Notes under the pieces: model-generated
What the model saw: the letters and a program-made list of their open reading frames with translations, nothing else
Databases searched by the model: none
Told to the model about the DNA's origin: nothing
Translations under genes and position numbers: made by a program
In this document: piece by piece, positions 1 to 5,275 of the stretch
Numbering within the stretch: the first letter of the stretch is position 1
Layout of the letters: each line of letters starts with the position of its first letter
NCBI GenBank assembly: GCA_905216215.1
Contig: CAJMSZ010000074.1
Location: 1 to 5,322 of the forward strand
Length of the DNA: 5,322 nucleotides
Direction: 5' to 3'
Source of the DNA: an uncultured bacterium
Lineage (GTDB): Bacteria > Bacillota > Clostridia > Lachnospirales > Lachnospiraceae

Positions 1-55
1 CTAGAGCACACGGTTCATACCCGTGGTGTCGCTGGTTCAAATCCAGTTCCCGCTA
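1..55 (+). tRNA. tRNA-Met (CAT anticodon), 3' part only
   Basis: This is the 3' three-quarters of a tRNA cut by the window start. The anticodon stem is CACGG/CCGTG (9-13 with 21-25). It closes a 7-base loop, TTCATAC, with anticodon CAT at 16-18. A 5-base variable region follows (26-30). The T arm is GCTGG/CCAGT around TTCAAAT (31-47), and the acceptor 3' strand TCCCGCT (48-54) ends in discriminator A55. The stem lacks the three G-C pairs typical of initiator tRNA. The loop matches elongator tRNA-Met of Bacillus as I remember it, better than tRNA-Ile(CAT), so elongator Met is the best call. CCA is not encoded (CTT follows A55), so the end must be added after transcription. Confidence 0.93.
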
Positions 56-64
56 CTTGATGAG

Positions 65-98
65 AAGAAGTTCTGGAAAGAACTTCTTTTTTTGTTTT
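65..98 (+). terminator. Rho-independent terminator of the tRNA transcript
   Basis: A perfect 10-bp stem (65-74 with 79-88, AAGAAGTTCT/AGAACTTCTT) is capped by a GGAA tetraloop and runs into seven T residues (87-93), then G and four more T. It lies ten bases after the tRNA and separates tRNA transcription from the protein operon that follows. Confidence 0.9.
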
Positions 99-103
99 AA
101 ACA

Positions 104-132
104 TAGATATTTTAAGCCAAATATGCTATCAT
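104..132 (+). promoter_or_regulatory. Predicted vegetative (sigma-A type) promoter of the operon
   Basis: The -35 box TAGATA (104-109, 4 of 6 to TTGACA) is separated by exactly 17 bp from the -10 box TATCAT (127-132, 5 of 6 to TATAAT). TG at 124-125 makes an extended -10. Transcription would start near 139, only about five bases before the first ATG (144) but 26 bases before the ATG at 165. This supports 165 as the true start of the first gene. The promoter follows the tRNA terminator directly and is the only clear promoter ahead of the six genes. Confidence 0.65.
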
Positions 133-151
133 GAAATGTATCTATGAAAAT

Positions 152-157
152 AGGAGG
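152..157 (+). promoter_or_regulatory. Ribosome binding site that sets the start of the first gene
   Basis: A perfect AGGAGG with a 7-base spacer to the ATG at 165. The in-frame ATG at 144 lies upstream of this site and has no such element before it. Confidence 0.85.
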
Positions 158-164
158 CTTTATA

Positions 165-737
165 ATGTCAGTAAAAAGCAGAAACATCTTGATGATACTA
201 GGTGGTGGCTATTTGATATACATTGGTGCGCGGCTGGTGATGCAGACAAGGCAGAGTCATCCACAGAATGAAACGATGTTTGTGGCATTTGGAGCTGGAT
301 TTGCAGTCTTCGGTGTACTGGTTGCACTTTTTTATTTGTGGGATATCTGGAAAGACGTAAGAGGTCAGAAGAAAAAGGAAGATAGTGATTTCTATGTGGA
401 GACGCTGGAATTTGAGGATGAACCAGAACCGGTTATAGAACGGAAGAATCATGTTCAGATGGTGAAAGTGGAGAAGGAACAGGAAACTACATCCGAAATT
501 CACATAGAGAAGGAACAGGAATCTGCAGATGAACAAATGAATGTGACAAATGTGGAAGAACAAGAAGAGAAAAATGTAGAAGAGGTCACCACAGAGGTGA
601 AGATTGATATAAGGGATGCTGAACCGGAAGAAGAGGAGAACATAGAGGCAACGGAGACGTTGGAAGAGCTGGAACTCAGTCCGGATGAAGCAGAGGAAGT
701 ATTTCCTACAGAGGAAATTAAGCTGGAAAGAATATAA
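165..737 (+). CDS. Small membrane protein with acidic C-terminal tail, function unknown
   Basis: I do not recognise this 190-residue protein. Two hydrophobic segments, about residues 8-26 and 39-62, are joined by a short polar turn. Basic residues lie before the first segment and just after the second (KDVRGQKKK, about 63-71), which predicts a hairpin with both ends in the cytoplasm. From about residue 72 to the end the chain is very rich in Glu and Asp and is probably disordered or coiled. It contains a repeated 12-residue unit starting with VEKEQE and IEKEQE (102-125). No catalytic motif is visible. Start 165 is preferred over 144 because of the AGGAGG at 152-157 and the predicted transcription start near 139. 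It is first in the operon, 77 bases before ispF. A scaffold or membrane-organising role is conceivable, but nothing in the sequence proves it. Confidence 0.75.
   Translation: MSVKSRNILMILGGGYLIYIGARLVMQTRQSHPQNETMFVAFGAGFAVFGVLVALFYLWDIWKDVRGQKKKEDSDFYVETLEFEDEPEPVIERKNHVQMVKVEKEQETTSEIHIEKEQESADEQMNVTNVEEQEEKNVEEVTTEVKIDIRDAEPEEEENIEATETLEELELSPDEAEEVFPTEEIKLERI
471..521 (+). repeat. In-frame 15-bp direct repeat inside the acidic tail
   Basis: GAGAAGGAACAGGAA occurs identically at 471-485 and 507-521, 36 bp (12 codons) apart. Both copies are in frame and encode EKEQE (residues 103-107 and 115-119). This fits a small internal duplication in a disordered acidic region. Confidence 0.8.
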
Positions 738-800
738 AAACTGCGAGAAAGACATTGCGAAAAAAATGGAACGGTAATGGTAATATAGAAGCCGGGGAGA

Positions 801-806
801 AGGGAG
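801..806 (+). promoter_or_regulatory. Ribosome binding site that sets the ispF start
   Basis: AGGGAG with an 8-base spacer to the ATG at 815. It supports 815 over the longer reading frame that begins with TTG at 755. Confidence 0.8.
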
Positions 807-814
807 CGATTCGG

Positions 815-1366
815 ATGCGTGTTGGAATGGGCTATGATGTGCATAAGCTTGTGGAAGATAGAAATTTAATAATTGGAGGAGTAAAGATTCCTTATGAGAA
901 GGGGCTTTTGGGACACTCAGATGCAGATGTTCTGCTGCATGCGATTATGGACGCTCTGCTTGGTGCGGCAGCTCTTGGGGATATCGGAAAGCATTTTCCG
1001 GATACGGACCCGGCTTATAAAGGAATTTCCAGTATAGAGCTTTTGAAGCATGTGGGGAATCTGCTGGATGAGAAGGGGTTTGTTGTGGAAAATATTGACG
1101 CAACGATTATTGCCCAGAAACCAAAGATGCGTCCGCATATAGAACAGATGGAAGCCAATATTGCGGCTGCATTATGTATAGAGCAGGATAGAATTAATGT
1201 CAAAGCAACCACAGAAGAGGGACTTGGATTTACCGGAAGCGGTGAGGGGATTTCTTCTCAGGCTATCTGTATGCTTCAGAAACTGACGGATATGAGCAGT
1301 ACAAGTGTTATGCCACCGTGTGGAGGAAATGGCTGCGCAGGATGTGGCGGTTGCCAGAAAAGGTAG
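815..1366 (+). CDS. ispF: 2-C-methyl-D-erythritol 2,4-cyclodiphosphate synthase, with Cys-rich C-terminal tail
   Basis: IspF converts CDP-methylerythritol 2-phosphate to methylerythritol 2,4-cyclodiphosphate with release of CMP, in the cytosolic MEP pathway to isoprenoids. The start gives the family N-terminus MRVGMGYDVH. The expected metal ligands are Asp8, His10 and His42, at the same numbers as in the E. coli enzyme. The conserved HSDAD (34-38) and the block KATTEEGLGFTGSGEG (130-145) are intact, so the enzyme should be active. The family is usually about 157-160 residues, and the core ends near residue 158. This protein has 183 residues, with an extra tail that holds Cys169, Cys174, Cys177 and Cys180 among glycines. 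That tail is not part of the standard fold. The gene lies 15 bases before the GNAT gene. An in-frame TTG at 755 would add 20 non-family residues and is not used here. Confidence 0.97.
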   Translation: MRVGMGYDVHKLVEDRNLIIGGVKIPYEKGLLGHSDADVLLHAIMDALLGAAALGDIGKHFPDTDPAYKGISSIELLKHVGNLLDEKGFVVENIDATIIAQKPKMRPHIEQMEANIAAALCIEQDRINVKATTEEGLGFTGSGEGISSQAICMLQKLTDMSSTSVMPPCGGNGCAGCGGCQKR

Positions 1367-1381
1367 GGACGGAAGAAAGAG

Positions 1382-2500
1382 ATGATACTGAGGAAACTGA
1401 AAACAAGTGAACATCTTCTGACAAGACCATTATGGGAACAGATTTTCACGGAAGACAGCAACGAATTTCTGGATTATTATTATCGGAATAAGACAAAGAA
1501 CAATGAAATCTACGTGATTGAGACAGATGGAGTGATTCGCTCCATGCTGCAACTGAATCCGTATGTGCTGAATATAGAAGACCAGGAAAAAGAAAGCCGA
1601 TATATTGTTGCAGTGGCAACGGAGATACTTCATCGCGGGAAAGGTTATATGACAGAACTGCTGAAAAAGTCTGTTCGTGACATGTATATACAGAAAATTC
1701 CATTTACATTTCTAATGCCGGCCAGTGAGAAAATCTATTATCCTCATCATTTCCGTTATGTGTATGATGCGGATGTGTGGAAGGCTTCCGGGGTGAAGAA
1801 GCATTTGAAAATCCGGGATTTGTTGTATAAGAATGTGAATGAAGAAGTGACTTTCCGGATGGCAGAAGCGGAAGACTGCAAGAGGGCTGCTCAGTTTGCC
1901 AGCCGTATTTTGAAGGAGCGTTATCAGGTGTATACGAAGCGCGATTGGCTGTATTACGAGAATGTTCTCCGGGAACAGCGAAGCATGAATGGTGGAATTC
2001 TTCTTGCGGAGCGGGAAGGCGAGATTCAGGGGATGCTTCTGTTTGAAGAGGAAGATGAGCTGACGGTAAGGGAGCCGCTTTTTGTGGAAGGCTGCGAGCA
2101 TGTATTCGAATCAGGGGGTCTGGTTCTGAAGAAAGAAGAAACAAAGCCAATGATCATGGCCAGAGTGGTTCATGCGGAAGAACTGCTGTCCTGTATGAAA
2201 TGCAGTGAAGAAACCGGGTTTGAATTCATACTGGTTGACCCTGTCATCCGTGAGAATAATAAGCTGTTTTTTGTGAAAGGAAACAGCGAGCGTGTGGTAG
2301 TACGGACAAAACCATGGGTGAGAGGAAAATACGAGGATGTGCAGAAAATCAGCATTGATGCGCTGACTTCTGTTTTGTTTGGATATAAGACACTGGAAAA
2401 GATTGAAGAAGAGGAGCAGGAAACATTTTCTGCGGAATTTAAGGAAGCGATTTCTAAAATCGAACCACTGAAGCGTGTTTTTATCAATGAAATTGTATAA
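1382..2500 (+). CDS. GNAT-family N-acetyltransferase, Eis-like
   Basis: A 372-residue protein that resembles the Eis/COG4552 group: an N-terminal GNAT domain, a second GNAT-like part and a C-terminal sterol-carrier-like domain. Residues 74-100 carry the acetyl-CoA motif: a strand IVAVAT followed by HRGKGYM (84-90), which fits the R/Q-x-x-G-x-G/A pyrophosphate loop, and then a helix. The segment IYYPHHFRYVYD (118-129) corresponds to the Eis region that carries the general-acid tyrosine; Tyr126 is my candidate by rough alignment. A second block starts at VTFRMAEAEDC (156-166), and about 250-372 would be the C-terminal domain. The acceptor substrate (an amine on a small molecule or protein) cannot be read from the sequence. 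It sits 15 bases after ispF, with GGAAG (1371-1375) as ribosome binding site, and 20 bases before cysS. In Bacillus this place holds gltX and cysE, but this is not a CysE-type serine acetyltransferase, which has a left-handed helix fold. Confidence 0.82.
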   Translation: MILRKLKTSEHLLTRPLWEQIFTEDSNEFLDYYYRNKTKNNEIYVIETDGVIRSMLQLNPYVLNIEDQEKESRYIVAVATEILHRGKGYMTELLKKSVRDMYIQKIPFTFLMPASEKIYYPHHFRYVYDADVWKASGVKKHLKIRDLLYKNVNEEVTFRMAEAEDCKRAAQFASRILKERYQVYTKRDWLYYENVLREQRSMNGGILLAEREGEIQGMLLFEEEDELTVREPLFVEGCEHVFESGGLVLKKEETKPMIMARVVHAEELLSCMKCSEETGFEFILVDPVIRENNKLFFVKGNSERVVVRTKPWVRGKYEDVQKISIDALTSVLFGYKTLEKIEEEEQETFSAEFKEAISKIEPLKRVFINEIV

Positions 2501-2503
2501 AGT

Positions 2504-2513
2504 AAGGGAAGGA
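2504..2513 (+). promoter_or_regulatory. Ribosome binding site of cysS
   Basis: AAGGGAAGGA ends 7 bases before the ATG at 2521. The gap after the GNAT gene is only 20 bases and holds no T-box leader, so cysS here is not under its own tRNA-Cys-sensing control. Confidence 0.8.
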
Positions 2514-2520
2514 ATCGAAA

Positions 2521-3927
2521 ATGAAAATCTTTAACACACTTACAAGAAAGAAAGAAGAATTTGTGCCATTAGAGGAAGGAAAGGTCAAGATGTACGTCTG
2601 CGGTCCGACTGTGTATAATTTTATTCACATTGGAAATGCAAGACCTATGATTGTATTCGATACAGTACGCCGTTATTTTGAATATAAGGGATACGAGGTA
2701 AATTATGTTTCTAACTTTACAGATGTAGATGATAAGATTATTAAGAAAGCAATCGAGGAAGGAACGACAGCACAGGAGGTTTCACAGCGTTATATTGCAG
2801 AGTGCAAGAAGGATATGGAAGGCATGAATATTAAGCCTGCAACCAAGAACCCACTTGCAACAGAAGAAATCTGTGGAATGGTGGATATGATTCAGACCTT
2901 GATTGACAAAGGCTTTGCTTACGAGAAGAACGGAACGGTATATTTCCGTGTAAGACAGTTTAAGGATTATGGAAAATTGTCTCATAAGAATTTAGATGAC
3001 TTGCGTTCCGGTGAACGCTCTCTTCTGGTAACTGGAGAGGATGAAAAGGAAGACCCACTGGATTTCGTACTTTGGAAGCCAAAGAAAGAAGGGGAACCGG
3101 CCTGGGAATCTCCGTGGAGTGAAGGACGTCCTGGCTGGCATATTGAGTGTTCGGAAATGTCGAAAAAATATCTGGGTGAGCAGATTGATATTCATGCAGG
3201 TGGGGAGGATTTGGTGTTCCCACATCATGAAAATGAAATTGCCCAGAGTGAGGCAACAAATGGGAAAGAATTTGCAAGATACTGGATGCACAATGCATTT
3301 TTGAATATTGATAACCGAAAGATGTCCAAGTCTCTTGGAAACTTCCGCACAGTACGGGAAATCAGCGAGCAGTATGACCTTCAGGTGTTGCGATTCTTCA
3401 TGTTGAGTGCTCATTATAGAAGTCCACTGAATTTCAGTGCAGACCTTATGGAAGCCTCTAAGAACGGTCTGGAGAGAATTGTAAATGCAGCCGATAAACT
3501 GAAATATCTTATGGGGGCAGCAACAGCCCGGGAAATGACAGCAGAAGAAAAGGAAGCGTTTGCTAAAACAGACGAATTTGTCAAAGCCTTTGAAGTTGCA
3601 ATGGAAGATGACTTTAATACGGCAGATGCAGTGGCAGCTGTATTTGATTTGGTAAAATACATCAATACCAATGTTTCTGCACAGAACAGCAAAGAGTGCT
3701 TACAGCGTTATCTGGATTTACTTGTGAAGCTGTGTGATGTTCTGGGACTGATTGTGAATAAGCAGGAAGACCTTCTGGATGCAGATATTGAAAAGCTGAT
3801 TGAAGAACGTCAGGCTGCAAGAAAGGCGAAGAATTTTGCAAGAGCGGATGAAATCAGGGATGAGCTTTTGAGTAAGGGTATTATTTTGAAAGATACCAGA
3901 GAAGGGGTACAATGGAAAAAGGCATAG
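2521..3927 (+). CDS. cysS: Cysteinyl-tRNA synthetase
   Basis: This class I aminoacyl-tRNA synthetase charges tRNA-Cys with cysteine using ATP in the cytosol. Its 468 residues agree with the family (E. coli 461). The HIGH-type motif is HIGN (36-39) in the typical context CGPTVYNFIHIGN. The KMSKS loop is at 267-271. The zinc site that selects cysteine is complete: Cys27, Cys210 (GWHIEC), His235 and Glu239 (PHHENE), each one off the E. coli positions. The DALR-type helical domain follows at about 340-410. The small C-terminal domain ends with the conserved ARADEIRDELLSKGI region (440-454). No residue appears to be lost. The last 16 bases overlap the start of mrnC, which suggests coupled translation. 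Confidence 0.99.
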   Translation: MKIFNTLTRKKEEFVPLEEGKVKMYVCGPTVYNFIHIGNARPMIVFDTVRRYFEYKGYEVNYVSNFTDVDDKIIKKAIEEGTTAQEVSQRYIAECKKDMEGMNIKPATKNPLATEEICGMVDMIQTLIDKGFAYEKNGTVYFRVRQFKDYGKLSHKNLDDLRSGERSLLVTGEDEKEDPLDFVLWKPKKEGEPAWESPWSEGRPGWHIECSEMSKKYLGEQIDIHAGGEDLVFPHHENEIAQSEATNGKEFARYWMHNAFLNIDNRKMSKSLGNFRTVREISEQYDLQVLRFFMLSAHYRSPLNFSADLMEASKNGLERIVNAADKLKYLMGAATAREMTAEEKEAFAKTDEFVKAFEVAMEDDFNTADAVAAVFDLVKYINTNVSAQNSKECLQRYLDLLVKLCDVLGLIVNKQEDLLDADIEKLIEERQAARKAKNFARADEIRDELLSKGIILKDTREGVQWKKA

Positions 3928-4373
3928 GATTTGACTGGAAATCTTATATGCGCGAAGAATTAGGAATGCAAGAGGTGAATATAGAAAGCTATTCACCTCT
4001 TACTTTAGCGTATATCGGTGATTGCGTATATGATTTGATTATAAAAACGATGGTCATCAGTGAGGGAAACAAACAGGTAAAAAAATTACATCAGGAGACA
4101 AGCAAAGTTGTACAGGCTTCGGCCCAGTCGGAAATGATGCGTGTGATTCAGGAAGTGCTGACGGAAGAAGAGCATGCGGTGTACCGTAGGGGAAGAAATG
4201 CAAAATCCGTTTCCCCTGCCAAGAATCAGTCTCTGACCGATTATCGGAGAGCGACTGGCTTCGAGGCGCTTATGGGATGGCTCTATCTCCAGAATGACTG
4301 GAAGCGAATGATTGATCTGATTAAAATCGGACTGGAACATTTAGAAGAAAAAACAGAGGGAGAACAGGCATAA
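3912..4373 (+). CDS. mrnC: Mini-ribonuclease III
   Basis: Mini-III is a dimeric RNase III-type nuclease that lacks a double-stranded RNA binding domain. In Bacillus subtilis it trims the double-stranded ends of 23S rRNA precursor. The 153 residues fit the family (143 in B. subtilis). The signature LAYIGDCVYDL (32-42) contains the catalytic Asp37. YRRGRNAKS (91-99) and the YRRATGFEALMGWLYL block (111-126), with metal ligand Glu118, are also typical. The start at 3912 lies inside the end of cysS in another frame and has GAAGGGG (3901-3907) just upstream with a short spacer. ATGs at residues 13 (3948) or 19 are possible alternatives, but they have poorer ribosome binding sites. The stop overlaps the next start as TAATG. 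Confidence 0.95.
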   Translation: MEKGIGFDWKSYMREELGMQEVNIESYSPLTLAYIGDCVYDLIIKTMVISEGNKQVKKLHQETSKVVQASAQSEMMRVIQEVLTEEEHAVYRRGRNAKSVSPAKNQSLTDYRRATGFEALMGWLYLQNDWKRMIDLIKIGLEHLEEKTEGEQA

Positions 4374-5134
4374 TGGCTGAAAAGGAAATGAATGAAATCA
4401 AAAGTCAGGTGATAGAGGGGAGAAATGCGGTTTTAGAGGCATTTCGTTCGGGAAAGTCCATTGATAAACTATATGTGCTGGATGGATGCCAGGATGGACC
4501 TGTCCGCAGCATTATCCGGGAAGCAAAGAAGCATGACACCATTCTTCAGTTTGTGACAAAAGAAAGACTGTCACAGCTTTCTGAGACAGGAAAACATCAG
4601 GGGGTTATCGCTATGGCGGCAGCCTATGAATATGCAACGGTGGATGATATGCTGGAGCTTGCCAAATCCAAAGGAGAAGACCCATTTCTTATTTTGCTGG
4701 ACAATATTGAAGACCCACATAATCTGGGCGCGATTATCCGTACCGCCAATTTGGCCGGTGCACATGGAGTCATTATCCCGAAAAGACGCGCAGTAGGACT
4801 TACTGCCACTGTTGCAAGAACTTCTGCCGGGGCACTTAACTATACGCCCGTTGCCAAGGTGACTAATCTGGTAAAGACCATGGAAGAATTGAAAGAAAAA
4901 GGCCTCTGGTTTGTATGTGCAGATATGGATGGAGATGTGATGTACAGAGTCAACATGAAAGGGCCAATTGGACTTGTAATTGGAAATGAAGGAGAAGGTG
5001 TGGGCAGACTGGTGAAAGAAAACTGTGATATGACTGCGTCTATACCGATGAAAGGGAACATTGATTCTCTGAATGCGTCTGTTGCTGCCGGGGTTCTTGC
5101 GTACGAAATTGTCCGCCAAAGATTTGAAGCATAA
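4373..5134 (+). CDS. rlmB: 23S rRNA (guanosine 2'-O-)-methyltransferase, SpoU/TrmH family
   Basis: RlmB uses S-adenosylmethionine to methylate a ribose 2'-OH in 23S rRNA (G2251 in E. coli), in the cytosol during ribosome assembly. Residues about 13-85 form the N-terminal substrate-binding domain (SpoU_sub_bind type, starting VIEGRNAVLEA). The catalytic knotted SPOUT domain follows. Its three motifs are all present: NIEDPHNLGAIIRTA (111-125, with Asn117 and Arg123), LVIGNEGEGVGRL (201-213) and SIPMKGNIDSLNASVAAG (223-240). Length 253 is normal. The start codon overlaps the mrnC stop by one base (TAATG), with AGAGGGAG (4355-4362) ten bases upstream; translation is probably coupled. RlmB and Mini-III both act on 23S rRNA. 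The exact target base in this organism is inferred from the family: related TrmH enzymes modify other sites or tRNA, but the gene neighbourhood favours RlmB. Confidence 0.95.
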   Translation: MAEKEMNEIKSQVIEGRNAVLEAFRSGKSIDKLYVLDGCQDGPVRSIIREAKKHDTILQFVTKERLSQLSETGKHQGVIAMAAAYEYATVDDMLELAKSKGEDPFLILLDNIEDPHNLGAIIRTANLAGAHGVIIPKRRAVGLTATVARTSAGALNYTPVAKVTNLVKTMEELKEKGLWFVCADMDGDVMYRVNMKGPIGLVIGNEGEGVGRLVKENCDMTASIPMKGNIDSLNASVAAGVLAYEIVRQRFEA

Positions 5135-5187
5135 AGTTGCTAGGCACATCCGACATAGTAAAAATTTTCTAAACTTGAAAAAACAGG
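5135..5187 (+). other. AT-rich spacer after rlmB, no visible terminator
   Basis: These 53 bases hold no open frame, no GC-rich hairpin and no hairpin followed by a T-run. Transcription of the operon may therefore continue into the downstream leader. GTTGCTA at 5136-5142 recurs at 5187-5193; I assign it no function. Confidence 0.5.
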
Positions 5188-5216
5188 TTGCTAAGTTCAG
5201 ATGAACTGTATATACT
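5188..5216 (+). promoter_or_regulatory. Predicted vegetative promoter with palindromic spacer
   Basis: TTGCTA (5188-5193, 4 of 6 to TTGACA) and TATACT (5211-5216, 5 of 6 to TATAAT) are separated by 17 bp. The predicted start is near 5223, just before the tandem RNA units. A perfect inverted repeat, AGTTCA-GA-TGAACT (5194-5207), fills most of the spacer and could be an operator. There is no extended -10 in the exact position. Confidence 0.5.
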
Positions 5217-5226
5217 AAGATTAGAA

Positions 5227-5275
5227 GTAAATGTTTGCCGCTTGCTGATGGTGCGGGGTATAAATAATTCAGTTC
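5227..5275 (+). ncRNA. Structured leader unit A: H-type pseudoknot candidate
   Basis: This is the first of two related units. Stem 1 is CCGC (5238-5241) with GCGG (5253-5256). A three-base loop, TTG, follows the 5' strand. Stem 2 is CTGA (5245-5248) from the hairpin loop with TCAG (5269-5272) downstream. The strands of stem 1 and stem 2 interleave as in an H-type pseudoknot. The third loop (5257-5268, 12 bases) is A/T-rich. The unit starts with GTAAATG, four or so bases after the predicted transcription start. No peptide frame of note is present. The function is unknown; a cis-acting leader RNA of the gene beyond the window is the best inference. Confidence 0.45.

Noticed and set aside
144..164. 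The ATG at 144 as the start of the first gene.
   Set aside because: It would lie about five bases from the predicted transcription start and lacks a ribosome binding site; AGGAGG points to 165.
198..755. Long open frames on the - strand opposite the first gene and elsewhere.
   Set aside because: They are reverse-strand shadows of well-supported + strand genes, without ribosome binding sites or family motifs.
755..786. An internal promoter before ispF: TTGCGA (755-760) and TGGTAATAT with an extended -10 (778-786).
   Set aside because: The spacer is 20 bp and the -10 matches only 4 of 6 positions, so support is too weak to annotate.
755..814. A longer IspF starting at TTG 755.
   Set aside because: It adds 20 residues not seen in the family; the ATG at 815 gives the standard MRVGMGYDVH start with a good ribosome binding site.
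5136..5193. GTTGCTA repeated at 5136-5142 and 5187-5193 as a second promoter or a regulatory repeat.
   Set aside because: The first copy has no -10 at a suitable distance and the flanks do not match, so a 7-base repeat may be chance.
5176..5226. A possible third, upstream copy of the pseudoknot unit: ACAG (5183-5186) with CTGT (5206-5209), and CTAA (5191-5194) with TTAG (5221-5224), around a shared TTGCT.
   Set aside because: The GTAAATG and GCCRC parts are missing, the second loop is 11 rather than 4 bases, and the same bases make a better promoter whose start falls just before unit A. Short 4-bp pairings arise by chance. A covariance model would decide.
5237..5272. A fluoride riboswitch, suggested by GCTGATGG at 5244-5251.
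   Set aside because: The remaining conserved parts of that riboswitch and its pairing pattern are absent.
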